DNA from: Rotaria sordida
Lineage: Eukaryota; Rotifera; Eurotatoria; Philodinida; Philodinidae
DNA: 64,000 bases
NCBI GenBank assembly: GCA_905250125.1
Contig: CAJNOL010000072.1
Location: forward strand, 239,852 to 303,851
Direction of reading: 5' to 3'
The translations under genes and the position numbers were made by a program. Position 1 is the stretch's first letter, and each line of letters starts with the position of its first letter. The notes under the pieces were generated by a model. That model made no database searches and had not been told where the DNA came from. It worked only from the letters and a program-made list of their open reading frames with translations. Below, piece after piece: positions 27,515-46,102 of the stretch.

Positions 27515-30500
27515 CGTAACTTGTATAGAAACAACTGTGTGGTTTTTAATATGAGATGTACTAGTGGTATTCTGACTGTATATCTTTAACGTATAAAGAA
27601 ATAGTTATTTTTCTTTCCTGAGGGTGATGATTACGCATATCTGTTTCCCAGAGAAAAAAAAGAGAAGAAAGGGGAAAGAGATAAGAAAAAGATCATTGAA
27701 TATACATTGTTTATATGTATAAGAGTATAAAGAAATAACCTCGAGCTATTCATAGCGTGATCTTCGAGTCTTCTAGTCTAAAAAAATCGCTTAGTATGTG
27801 CAACTGCCAGGGTATAACATATATTCTATATTACGTGACAGTGATGACGCATGTCATTTATCATTGAAACAGCTTGACATGTGACGTTAAATATATAAAT
27901 ATCTATATATAAGTCTTCTTCTAATTCTTCTTAAAAATACACCTCTACTCTTTAACTAATTATTATGATATACTTTATTTTGTATCCTTGAACATAATTC
28001 GTCAAACATTATTACATTTGAATGTAAATATATTTTATTTGCTTTCAAAGACAGACAAAAAAGAAGAAGAATAAATTGACATATTATATTTACATTGTAC
28101 CCGACTGGATTTTGCTAGTTATTTTTAATGACATATATTTAAAAATATATCAAGTGAATGAATATCAAACGAGATAATATGAAGTTGATTGAGTTTGATT
28201 TGATAAGATTTCAAAAGGAAGTCTTTGTGGAATTTTTTTTATAATTAACAAAATATTGAAAAGATAATTTAATAAAACTAATATAAAAGTGTAATTCAAA
28301 GTCTTGATATAATAATTGGAAAATATTGTTGTAATTCAATTCACTGAATCTTAGAAAAATCAAATATGTATATTTATTCTTCAAATAATAGTAAATCATT
28401 TCATTGTTTTCTTTTAAATATCATGTTGAGCAATAAATGTCATCAAGTTCATTTCCGTTCGTCCTTGTATTTTATCTTATAAGTCGTCAATAGTACTTTT
28501 TTTTTCCATATTATTTGCGTGCAAAGTTTTTACTTATTATTGATAACAGACGACCAACAATGTATTGATGGTACATATATTATTAATAGAAAAGTATGAA
28601 TATGATACATACTCTCATACAAGATGATGATGTTCTCATTCTATATGCTATTTATTGATGCGAGAAAATCATCGTATGACTTTGATCATGGAATGTCGAG
28701 CAGAATCCGACCTAGATTTTGTCACTTTAGAACATACTACTGTCTTTTTCAACTATCGATATTTAGTTAATGCTTGAATGAATCCGAAAGTTTGGATAAT
28801 TATTGATAATCTATTCTTGAGTGTTCATTTGAACATGAATTATTGCTTTATATCATTGATTATCATCCTTTTTTTTTTCTTTGACAATTTCATTTATTAT
28901 GAAGCTATTTGCCAATTGAATTCGATAGTATATATCCGAATTTCATCATAAATTAATCGAATCAATACTATTTTACATAGAAAAATATCCTTTGAATTCT
29001 TCGTGTTACAATTTATCTGAATACTTGTTAAACATTCATCTTTATCAATCAATCAAGTCAAAATAAACAAAAGAAACTTCGACAAGATTATCTTACTAGT
29101 ATAAATAAAATCAATTGACATTATTTACTACAGTTATGAATGAGTTTACTCAATTACCAGAGTTCAGAGGGTTCAAAATTCTTAAATCCGATTTATTGAA
29201 CGTTTTTGGGAACCAAATCGGATTGATTAAAATTTAAGATACGAGGTGCTTTTGTCCGAGTTTTTATATTCAACAGTTAGCACATTGTACACATTTCTTA
29301 AAAGATTCTAGTCTGTCAGAGTTCAAAATCTTCGGTACCAACTCGACGAGCTCTATCAATCACTCAATTTACAGTACCAATGTCATGCATTGTAATTTAC
29401 TATTCTACAATGTTATGTTTGTTACACAGAACTAACTTATTGTTTTTCATTGATAATCAATATTTAATAAGTAAAATGTATTTACTTATTTGATTATTTC
29501 ATAGATTCATTGACTTTAGAGAATCTTGATTTTGATGTATATGTCTACAAAATAGGTTTTTTTTATCTATATGACTGTTATTCATGCTTTAGCTACAATA
29601 TTTGTTTGTATATTTCATTCGCTTATACAATATATGAAAGGAATATGAAATAATATTGAACAACAACAACAATAATTGATAGACAAAAAAACTTCATGTG
29701 AATAAGTATCTCGAATATCAAAGAAAAACTTTCTTTATTGATATTGCTTTTAATACAATTATATATATGACACATTATTGTTACATGATATTCTTACTGT
29801 TAGAATGACTTCACATTGATTAGATCGTATTATAATAGGATATCATGTTGATGCATTTTGTTTATAATATTTATTTTTGTTTAGACAGGCATATTTCATT
29901 TGATGATGGAATTTTCATCATCATCATCATCATGGTGTTATTGAAAGTGGCGTTCAATATTTTCAGATATTTATTCAGTAACTAATCGTATTTCCTTATA
30001 TGATCTAGTATCGATATAATAATTGAAATCGGTATTTATATTTTGAAAGCGAATAGAAAATTCAATTAGAAAATGTTTACATTGTAGATAAAGAAAAAGA
30101 TATGACGTAGTGATTGAACGTATTTTTTTTTTCTATTAATATGATTACTATATTTGTTGTCATAGATGGTTTAGTCATCAAGAATTAATATGAATTGTTA
30201 GATATAATCAAAAGGTTAATAAAAGTGAATCGATAGGAAATGAAATCGAAAAAATTCAAAAGATATGATCAATAAAAATAATGTTTTAAACCGTACGAAT
30301 CAGAGATTTTTGTTTTTGCTTTCATTGAATGCGATTCATGAGAATTTCACCTCATATTATAAACTCATCGTGTTTTCATATTTTTTAGAATATACTCAAA
30401 TTTTTCTCATTCACGTTCAACCAATAATCATCAATTTGACTTTAAAACGTATAACATTTTAAAATGAAGATTTCCAATTAGCAGAAGATTGTTACTTTCA

Positions 30501-30597
30501 TGTTACTATAAATTTCATAGTTTTGATTTCTATTCTGTTCGTTGAAGTTTTTTCATACACACTTTAGTCTATAAATTAACCATTGCAAATCACATAT
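27515..30597. other. Intergenic AT-rich region
   Basis: No supported gene. It holds only short frames without domains and a small ATC repeat near 29915-29934. No repeats with clear boundaries were found. Confidence 0.5.
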
Positions 30598-31466
30598 GCC
30601 GGGTGGACCATAAATAATACTACGATAAAAAAATTTAAATATCTCTACTTTGGTTTGCTCGAATCGGCTGATTTTTTGCTTAATGGTAGGAGCTTATTTA
30701 AAGTATTTTTTTCATACGCGTAGCGTAAATACATACATATGAAGTGTTTCCTAGATAATTTTCAGTTCTCATCTAACAAAAATAAGAAGTCAAAGCAAAC
30801 CATATGAATGATACTATATTGATGCAAATCTAATAGTGGATAAAAGTTTAGAGTAGTCGTATTTTTGAGTTTTCTTCTCACTAGTAATAGCTAGAAAGAA
30901 TCTAAGAAAACATTTGAGAAGCTAGAAGGATTCTCTATCGAGATTTGTAGATCTAAAAACTCTAATAAAATTGCTTGAATGAGGATATATGGAAAACCAA
31001 GATCATCAAAACCAGTTTTCTGAAATCCATTTGAAGCTTTTTAGAAAGATCATAAAGAGATCGGAAACATCTCATTTTGTTCTATCAAATAAAATCATTT
31101 CCAAAAAGCTTCAAATAGATGCCAGAAAGCTGGTTTTGGATGTGTTGATTTTCAGAAATCCTTATTCAAACAGATTTATTGGAGTTTTTAGTGCTCCATA
31201 AATAAAACATACAACTGCAAATTTTGAAAATGTTCACTTTTAAACTAAGTATTTAAGAAAATTTGTGCTCTGTATACATCAATATATCTGATATCCAGTA
31301 AAATTGCTTTCATGATACTAAAAATCACACTTCATAGTAGTATCTACTTACTTTATCCGTATGAAAAAAAAAACTTTAAATAAACTTCTACTCAGTCCAG
31401 TTGATTAAACCGACCTAGGGATATTTCATATTTTTATCGTAGTGCTGTTCATGATCCATCCTGTAC
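30598..31466. mobile_element. 0.87-kb TIR element (family C, copy 1), mariner-like ends
   Basis: The left end (CCGGGTGGACCATAAATAAT then ACTACGATAAAAA) is matched by the reverse complement of the right end (TACAGGATGGATCATGAACA then GCACTACGATAAAAA). The match extends with indels for about 120 bp, through ATTTAAAGTATTTTTTTCATACG on the left and the equivalent on the right. Inside is a second palindrome (about 31010-31135) around AGCTTTTTAGAAAG and CCAAAAAGCTTC. No intact transposase frame; the 70-codon frame at 30989-31201 is part of the palindrome. The terminal block is related to the element at 11109-11675. Confidence 0.75.
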
Positions 31467-31709
31467 ATGAATGTTTGAAATGATTTAGAAATAGGTTTTC
31501 AATATGTAAGAATTTGAACAAAGAAACTATAAAGATTTTTGTAGATATTTTCTAAAATTCAAATATCTCTTTTTCTTTAATTTTATTTTCTATGATATAA
31601 ATCCATCAATTAAGATAAAATATAACTATAGTGACTTATACAAAAAAAAATTGTCTTTGAGACTTTTTATTGAAGATACATCAATGAAAAAGAAAAAAAA
31701 CATGTTCAA

Positions 31710-33481
31710 TCAATGTGTAGTATGTTCCGATAATTTCTTTTTAGCGCATTCTAATTGTTGTTGAAGAAATGAAATATGAGGATGATCACTTGGTAAATTT
31801 TCAATTGCTGCTAATGTATACTCAACTGTTTTAGCATATTGCTTAGTTTCAAATGTAGCACGTGCTAAATTTTCATACGTTTGTATTTTATCTTCTTCTG
31901 ATAGAAAAGTATTTTGAATATTAAGTTTTTGTATCCATAAACTCTTTGCTTTTTCCCAATTATTAAGTACATTAGCATAATATTGTGCTGCTTGATCAAG
32001 ATAAAAAAGATAAACACTAAATTGCATTATTCCATTATGCATTGCTTTTTCATACATACTGGTTGCTGCATTGTAATTACCTAATTGTTTTTCTAAATAT
32101 CCTAATTGTCCATAAACAGATGACTTTGTTGCTAAGTCAGTTTCAGATTCATCAACTAAGAGTTTTTTAAAATATTCAATAGCTTCAATAGTGCCACTTT
32201 TTAAATAGGTAAGTATACCTCGAATAATTAAAGGTGATTCATTTACTAAATCATAATTACCATTTAAACTTGTAGTACATTGAGATAATATAACTGTTGT
32301 GTCAGTAACATCAATTATTTTGAATACTGCACCAAGTACAAAGAGAATTGTCTTTGATGTAGATGTTTGATTATTATCAACAAATATATAATCTTGTAAT
32401 GCATCGATTTCGAATAGTATACGTTTGGTAGTTTTATCTATTGGTTCAATACTTTGAAGAAGATTAAGAATTTCATCACGTGATGTTTGAGCACAAAAGA
32501 AACATTGCATTGTTATTATTTGATTAATATTATTTTTTAATAGAGACAATGTTTCATTTGATATAAATTGACCACGATATACACGTAATGTTGATGATTG
32601 ATTTATACTTTGATTTTTTATATTTTGATTAATATCCACAATAAATGAATACATATCAACAAGTACATTCATATCTTGTTCAATAAATGCACGAGAAAGT
32701 AAACGATGTAAACAAGATCCACGTATATACCATAATGTAGCTTTTTCAGGTTTATATGAAATAGAAAATTCTTCGATAAAACTTACTTCACTATCATTAT
32801 TTTCATAGTATTTCTTATAAGTTTCAATTAAGCGTCTTCGAATTCGACTATCATAAATATCTTTTGCATTAACATTAACTATTTTTAAAAATAAAATAAA
32901 TCGTTCTCGATATTCTAAATTATTGTTATCAGTAGCAATATCAATTATCATTGGATCATCAAGATCTGTATGCATTTTGATATCATCTTCTAAATATCGT
33001 TTAACTGTAGAGAGCGAATCATATATTCCTCTAATCTAACAAAAAAAAAAAACATAATTGTTTTAAATCAATCGAATGAACTAAACAATACCTTATTATA
33101 TTGATTTGTTGCTTGATTCATGTCAACATTATCGTGATTATGATACATGTAAATAGAATGTAATTTTTGATGATCATGAATATTGGGTAACAATAATAAA
33201 CCTTGAACACAATTGACAATTAAAAATATTTTACCATTTTTAATTTTTTTAAATTCTTTTTCACATTCTTCATTTGATTCGAATATTTTCATGTAATTTA
33301 TTATGGCACGTAATTCATCTTGAGTTTCTATAAATTCAGGTGATCTTACCGTACTATCAAGCCAAAATAAGTAATATGATTCAAGATTTTTTCGATCAGT
33401 ACTTATTGATGACTCCTCAGGAATAAATCTTACAACTGATGGACGTACAACTGCTCGTGGACGTGTAGCGCAACCTCCCAT
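31710..33481 (-). CDS. Mono-ADP-ribosyltransferase-like protein with TPR tail; active site degenerate
   Basis: Two exons, 33481-33092 and 33035-31710 (56-bp intron), 571 aa. The N-terminal region (MGGCATRPRAV, then LESYYLFWLDSTVR and KIFLIVNCVQGLLLLP) is a recurrent leader of bdelloid ART/TPR proteins. The ART-like fold spans about 165-370: the first strand motif VYRGQ keeps its Arg (R284). The expected Ser-Thr-Ser strand reads QCFFCAQTS (307-315), and where Glu-x-Glu should precede the LFVLG strand there is SKT (357-359). Family knowledge: arginine-specific ARTs need R-S-ExE, so this copy is probably inactive. About 390-565 are TPR repeats of kinesin-light-chain type (YGQLGYLEKQLGNYNAA, YENLARATFETKQYAKTVEY). 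Cytosolic; no signal peptide. A binding or regulatory pseudoenzyme is an inference. Confidence 0.85.
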
Positions 33482-33969
33482 AATGAAAATAATGTATTTC
33501 TAATGGATCTAAAAGACTGAATAGAGTATATGTATTGTGTAAATCGGATGTAAAATACAGCTTTAGTTTTCATAAGCTTGAATATGTTGGTGAACATCTC
33601 ATATATAGAGAAAATATAAAAAGAAAATAATTAACAAAGTAAAAATATAAAATGAAAAAAAAACACATGTGCGACTTGTGAAATTACATGTGTTGCTAAG
33701 TTTTTTCTGCACTCTTTCCTTGGAAACAAGTAGCGATAAAATAGTTAAAGAAAAAGAATCAGTTAGAATCGTCTTAAATGCGTCACAAAAAGAAATCAAC
33801 AAATGAACTGCTGAAAATTTATATAAAATATAAATGAATTAACAATCAATCTTTTTTATGAAAAAATAAGCTATAAAAAAGTTCTTTTCATACTCCAATA
33901 TTATTCTATTTTTTGTTCATGTAAAGTAAAGTTAGAAATACAGAATCAAAAATTTAATGAAAAGATCCA

Positions 33970-34545
33970 ACGAGAGAACCTCTTGAGGTATCAAATTGCT
34001 TTTCGATCGAGACAACATTTTCTGGGCTTTCGTTCTTGAGATATCGCAATTTTATTTGGTTGTTCAACAAAAAATTATGATCCTTCTCAGGTCACGTGGG
34101 GTATCGACTTTCGAGTTTCGATCTCAAACTTTGCACAAACAAAATTCTCAATGGCATTAGTTGATTGTGCAAACTTTAGCTTTTCTAGTGTTTCATTTCT
34201 GAAGATGTAAATATATAAACAAAATTTACTCTTACACATGAAAGAATTTTGAATATTGAATATCTCACAGGATAGAAGATACTAGAAAAGTTACAACTTT
34301 TCCAATGAACTAATCTCATTAAGAACTTTGTTCGTGCAAAGTTTGAAACCGAAACTTAAAAGTTTGAACTGAGAGAGACCAGAGCTTTTCGTTGAAAAAT
34401 CCAATACAATCTCGGTATCTCAAGAATAAAGGCTCGAAAAACCAAACCATTCTAGATTTTTCTTATTACTCACTAGTACTCATCAAATGAACATTGTCTC
34501 AGTCGAAAAGCAATTTGATATCCAGAGAGGTGTCTTTGTAAGTTA
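33970..34545. repeat. Foldback element (about 245- to 280-bp inverted arms)
   Basis: The segment 33970-34215 is matched by the reverse complement of 34262-34545. Shared landmarks are ATCAAATTGCTTTTCGA, TTCTTGAGATA, TCAAACTTTGCAC and TTTTCTAGT. The spacer is about 45 bp. Imperfect, non-coding. The likely origin is a non-autonomous DNA transposon or head-to-head insertion. Confidence 0.75.
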
Positions 34546-34659
34546 ATCAGTTTCATAGAACATTGTCCCAAGAGTAGAATGAATAGTTTTATCGAATTAT
34601 TTCACGAATATACTAAAGAAAAACAAATAACAAATAGAGTTTGTCCATCCTAGTGGAAG

Positions 34660-34779
34660 CTAGAACCTGTCAGGTTGCTCTCGGATACGGAACAGGAATC
34701 GCTCGAGCTGATGCCTGAAATTTTTCTGTTAATCAAACCTAACTCCGGATCCGAAAATTTTGGACTTGACAGGCTCTAG
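34660..34779. mobile_element. Small MITE, about 120 bp
   Basis: The left end CTAGAACCTGTCAGG and the reverse complement of the right end CTAGAGCCTGTCAAG form a terminal inverted repeat. After a small indel it continues as CTCGGATACGGAACAGG against TTCGGATCCGGAGTTAGG. No coding capacity. Superfamily not assigned. Confidence 0.55.
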
Positions 34780-37700
34780 TGATAACATTCATCCAGTGAG
34801 TACTCATTCGAGTTATTTGTTACAGATTTACTTACAAATGCAAGTATGAGTTATCAATGTAGTACTCATTCTTATTTTTTCACAATAGATTTAGCAAAAA
34901 CCTAATGTGCAAAAATCGATTGAATTAATATAATAAAGAAGAATATTGTAATTAAATGAAATATGATTATTTAAAGAAAGGAAAAATAATTTTTTTCATT
35001 TTCAACTAATTACTTTTCGAGTGAAATTGAATATTTGCTTAAACAAATAAATCATAACTCGGTCGATTTTCTTTCCTAATTTAAGATTAAAATATTCTTC
35101 TACTTTAGAGACGGCTAGCAACTTGTAGTACGAATCGATTGCAATTATCTATTATAATGACATATACATCACACTATAGATGAATAATTTAATTTTTATT
35201 GTTTTTCCTATACTAACTAAAAGATATTCATCAATTTAAAAATATCAATTTGATTGTTAGTAATAATTAAGACTATTTGTTATAGATTTTTTCAATTTCC
35301 TTGAGAATAATTCATTACTCATTTCTATTCACTGATGTACTTTTCTGAATACATGTTTTTATTTACTATTACTCGACTTTCTAAAAATAGAAAGTTTATT
35401 TTGATCCTTTATACAGAAACTCTGAAGTCAAATTATTACTTCTGACTTTCAAAACTAATCTTATCTCTGATTTTCATTGTTAATTTTATACTTAAATAAA
35501 ACGGATGAAGTTCAACAATAATAAACAAAATATACGATTATGAATAACGTTTTACATAAACCACTAGAGTACACAATAAACGCATAATATTACAAGACGA
35601 ATACTCTATTACCGTAGTTAGATCCGAGCACCAGTACTACTGATGAGTACTCATGATTTTTTGTAGTTTTTTTTATGGTTTAAGTGCTTGTCTATAAATA
35701 CATTCATCTAAGGCAGTATGAAATATGAGAAAATCCTTTGCAACCTCTTTATTTAATGGAACTTAACAATTTCAATTGTCTCAGATGAATATTTTCATTA
35801 AAAAAAAAGAAAACTAATTTCTAGATGACTAGCGTAGCACTATATGTTTTTAAATAATTATGATACAATAAAAATAAAAGATAAATTACATTTATTTAAA
35901 AGTTTGAAAGAAGAATTGCCTGTGTCGTTAACAACTGAAAAAGAAAAACAAAATTATACATTTACGTTATAGTTGTTGACATATGACAAATATAAAAGAA
36001 CGAAACATTTTAAAATGTCATATTCACAGCATTAATGCCTATCTTGATTAAGAATCATGCTAGGCGAAAAGAACTCCTATGGAAAAATATAAAGGTTTTC
36101 AAGTATTTGTTTACTTTAATTAATAAAAAAAAATAATTTCTACTATTCTACACAGAAAGAAACATGTGTAAGCAACAGCAGTAGCTTGAAAAAAAAACAT
36201 CAACTTTGAAGAACATTTGGTTTTTTCGTTTTCATTTTTCTTTCGAAATTATAAATTCATGATCGTTAAGATATCATCAAATAAGCTTCCAGTATTTTAT
36301 TATGGATGTTAAAAATTCATTAGCAAACCGTTATAAATCTGATCATTACTATCTGAAGAAAATCTAATAATTTAATATCACATTCTGCACAAACCAAAAT
36401 TGTAATTGCATACAAATCTAATGCGTGGCTTTGCTTTTAATGTTTGCTCATGATTTTTCCATGTCTTATCTGATTCGAGTCAAAGATTAGATGAAAAACC
36501 TTCAACTAAAAACTAAAAATACTTTCAGAGATATTTGTTTTGTCAAACATTTAAATATATAGCTGTTTATGTTTAAAAATTAGATTGTATACAAAGAATG
36601 CTATCAAAGAGAAGATAATCTTTGAATGAATATTGTTTTTTTCAATAGTGAAACATAGTATTAAGACTTCAATTAAAAATGAAAATCGACTCGAATTTAA
36701 CCGGTATTATATTAAATTTGAGAAGAATTATCGTACAGCTTTTACAATCAATAGGTAAAAAAAAATTTGCATGTAAAACAGAAAAGTTTTATAGAAATCA
36801 AATAAAAATATAATGAAGTTCTTTTTGTTTTTCTTTAAATATTTATGATAATCGAGTTACTCAACCAGACAATGTATTAGTTTTCTATTATTTTTATTTT
36901 TTATATAATATCAAACATAATAAAAAGTTGATGACAAAAAAATAAATTCATTTTTACATGATAGCTATGATTATCAATAATAATCTGTCATACAAAATCA
37001 TGTCAAAAATAAAAAATATATTAATTTTTCATCATATAACTGTCTGTTTACTTCAACATAAGCCTATTTCGATGTTACTGATTTCTAGCTTTTTTTTTGT
37101 GAAACTCAACTTCAATATTCATTCTTCCATGAAATATAATTATTGTACGAAAAAAAAATTCAAAATTTGAAATTTGAAAATAACTATATCAACGTACGAA
37201 AGTAGACACAAAGAGAAAAACTTGTGTCTCATAACAATCTCATCGAATGTAAACTATTATCTTACATTATTAACAAGACAACTAAGTTCTGATGATCGGG
37301 TTCTCATATAGACATGATAATATACAATTTTCTCATTTTTTTTTTATTGATAGAAAAATAACGTTGAACCAAATAAATTATATAAATAATTAATTTGTTT
37401 CTCAAACGGTTGATAATGAGAAGGCTTTTATGACGTACGATAGGAGTGATGCTGAATGCTCTGGAATATGATATTTAAAAATTCAATAGAGAAAACGAAA
37501 TCTAAACAACTTTCATTGCATTAATTAGAGTATTGAACAGATTCTGCTTGTTTATTTATTTTGTTGATAGCGGTACCGACAGCATAAGTCTACCCTAAAT
37601 CTTCTATAGAAGAATTTAGATTAAATAAAGCAAAGAAATGTACTAGTAAATGCATATATGTTCTGTAGTTTCAAGATGAATCCTGAAATCGAAAGACTTC

Positions 37701-38350
37701 ATTCTTGTAAATAAACTAGAGGATTCTTTTCTAGAATAATTTCTTACGAAAGAAAACTGAATTTACATGATTTTTTTTCTTAGTAATCTGTTTCTGCTTA
37801 AAATTCGTGACCATTACTCGTCAACGACACTTATTTAGAACTATGATTCATTGCAAACGATGAATAAATATATTAAATTTCGATGTGAACATCACCGTCA
37901 GACTTTCATTTTGAATCTCATGTCAAAAAAGTAACTATTTGAACAGCAATTGTCAAGTGACAAATCCAACTACTGCCAGAAATTCTTAATTTGCAAATTG
38001 AATAGTATTCTATCTCAACTTTATAGATATCATTCTTAATCAAAGTTTTTATATTTTTTATTTCAAACAAATTTGTCGAATACTGTTAAACATATCGATT
38101 CATTTCGCAAAAAGCGAACAATAGATATTCGCACTGAATATGATACAGATGTCGCTTAGTACATTTATGATTGTAAGTCTTTGTCCTTTATTTGTGTATA
38201 GGTCATAGCGATCGAAAAAAGGTTAACACAATAGAAAAATAGTCTTTTGTCTTTATTGTTAGAATTTATTATCGATCAATCTTATTGATTTCAAGAAATA
38301 GTTTTGATTATTTGATTTTATTCTTTTTTTTTTTTAAATTCTTTTGTTCA

Positions 38351-40036
38351 ATGTCTATTGTATTGATTCTTCTTGTTGTACTAATCAGTTTTCATTCAAG
38401 TATATTAAAACATTTGTTTTCTTTCTCTAACATTGGCATGAATTTTTTTAGTCAATGGTCTCGAATGTTATGTATGTGAACAACAAGAAGGAAATAATGA
38501 TAAATGTATAAAAACGGTTCGTATGTGTGATCGAAAAGAAGATACATGTGCTTCTCTTATTCTTTGGACAACACCTCATGAATGGTAAAAATATAATTTT
38601 CAATCATTTTTTTTTTCTATTAAACAAAATTCATTTATATATTTTAGGACACCTCGTGCTGAACGTCGTTATTATATTTCAAAAGGATGTGATACACGTG
38701 ACTCATGCACTCAACGTAAGTATCTTATATTCGATAAGTAAGTCTGAGAATTGTTGTTTTTTTCTTGTATTAGTTCTCTATGGTCTTGCTACGGTTTGTA
38801 CACGCAATTGGTATGAAGATTGGGCATGTGTTGAATGTTGTCAAGGCGATCGATGCAATCGATATGTTGTTGTATGTATTCTAACAAATACATATGAAGC
38901 GTTTGATAAATAATTTTCAATTGTCATCTAGTAGAATCATAATAACAAATCAAAACGACCTTGCAGGCATACTATACGAAATCAACAACGTTCAAAGATA
39001 CCCGAGCTCGAACCAAACCTTAGGGTGCTTTCATAATTGCCTATATACCTCAAGAAACGTTTGAGTAAATATCCGACACTCTGAACTGCTTGGATAGTTC
39101 CAGAATACCGAGCCAGAGTTTGAGTTCGATACATTTCTAAATAATTTTGCAAATTTTTTTGTATGTGCATAAATATAGTTCATTTTGATTTCTTCTCATT
39201 ATTCTATTAGATGACAATTGAAAATTACTTATGAAATATGATATAGATATTTTTCTTATTTGATAACAGATAAAATTGCTTTCATAATTTCAGCAATAAT
39301 ACTTCATAGAAGAAAGTACACCGACAGTTGAGTCTGTCAAAGAAGTTTTGATCAGAATAAATAATAAACTGTACATGCATTGTTAGCTAAGATTCGATAG
39401 GATGTGGGTGTGCGTGTGTGGATATTGACGTCTGTGAAGGGAAGACTCATCATACTCACACTCTATATGAAGAAATAAACGAATAACTACAACATTTGAT
39501 AGCTAATTTTGATGTATATCCAGAAAAGGATATTTCAAAAGAGCAAGAGCCTTATATAATTTTTAGCTTTTTCTTAATAAATGTTTTATATATGATAATT
39601 TTTCACGTTCGTAATCTATCAAAGTTCAACTGTCGTACCACCATAGTAGAGATGCTTACAACAGCAGCGACGCAGTAGTCCTGTCTCTTCTATGACCGCA
39701 ACAGTTTTTCAGTCACGATGGACATCTGTGCTGCATTGTCATATTTGCTTATCTTATCTATATGAAAAAATAAACTTCTATCCATCCTATTTAATTAAAC
39801 CGATGCTGAGATATTTCAATTTTTTTTATCGTGATGTTAATTATAATCTACCCTGTACTTAACTCACAACAAGTAATATTACCGAGTTAATTTTATCGTT
39901 CGATTTTCGTCATTTTTTATCTTTAAACATACAATTCTAACAAATTACATTTTTTTTGTATATTTAGCTCAGCTCATCAAACATCTGTCCATCATTATTT
40001 ATCATTACAATAACTTTATTCTTGACTATTTTCTAA
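38351..40036 (+). CDS. Ly6/uPAR-type three-finger protein, GPI-anchored, 138 aa
   Basis: Five exons: 38351-38399, 38452-38584, 38648-38715, 38774-38871 and 39968-40036, all GT-AG, in frame. Residues 1-17 are a signal peptide (SIVLILLVVLISFHS). The mature domain begins LECYVCEQQEGNNDKC and carries ten or more Cys in Ly6 order, ending with the diagnostic ACVECCQGDRCN. The last exon supplies SSSNICPSLFIITITLFLTI and a stop: a small-residue site followed by a hydrophobic tail, as expected for GPI attachment at the cell surface. Without the last exon the frame would read through the donor into transposon sequence and stop at 38911. Intron 4 is 1,096 bp and holds a family-C transposon. Invertebrate relatives include QVR/boudin-like regulators; the partner here is unknown. 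Confidence 0.85.
38885..39857. mobile_element. Family C TIR element (copy 2) inside Ly6 intron 4
   Basis: The right terminus (reverse complement TACAGGGTAGATTATAATTA, continuing to CACGATAAAAAAAATTGAAA) matches the ends of the element at 30598-31466. The segment next to the donor (ATACATATGAAGCGTTTGAT) matches copy 1 near 30730. An internal inverted repeat (about 38905-38965 against 39178-39235) shares GATGACAATTGAAAATTA. The left terminal repeat is missing, so the element is truncated almost at the splice donor. No transposase. Confidence 0.65.
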
Positions 40037-40596
40037 CTATTTCAATGTCTTGTTTTGTTTTGCTTTTTTGAATATTTTTATCTGTAAATATTTGTCAAAT
40101 ATTTCATTCGAAAATAAATAGACGAAATAAGATCATCACTTGATATTCTTGTTACTAAGAAAACAAGAAAAAAGAAAGAATGAAAAAAAAAGAAAACAAA
40201 TGAGCACGCATACAATAATAATTAAAGGTATATTTCATAGGTATTTTGTTTTAGGAATAATATTAAGACCAAAAGAAAAAAAATATGACTTTTTGTTGTC
40301 ATCACCATAACAGTAAACAAGAATTACAGCATCTGGAAGAAAAAGTGAATGAATATAAGTGGAGATAGAAATATATAGCGTGCCAAAAATAACAATAGGG
40401 AGCAAAGAGTAACAAAGAAAAAGAAAAGAACAACAGTGATAACAATCTTTTCGGTTCTCGGAAAAAAAAATAATAAGGAAGGCAAAGTAAAGAAAACTCA
40501 GTTTCATCAATCGATCGATTTGATTATACCGACTAAAAAAACAAACATAAAAATAAATAATTTAATTTATTAAAATTTTTATTTTACTTTGGATGA

Positions 40597-46102
<5,506 letters not shown>

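Larger units (their letters stand above)
33482..38350. other. Intergenic region with foldback and small MITE
   Basis: About 4.9 kb with no supported gene. It contains the foldback at 33970-34545 and the small MITE at 34660-34779. A block on the minus strand near 36330-36480 reads in places like coding sequence (for example KTWKNHEQTLKAKPRIRFVC) but is short and broken, so I do not call a gene. Confidence 0.5.

Noticed and set aside
36330..36480. Minus-strand stretch with coding look
   Set aside because: Short, ambiguous between two frames and interrupted; no family recognised.
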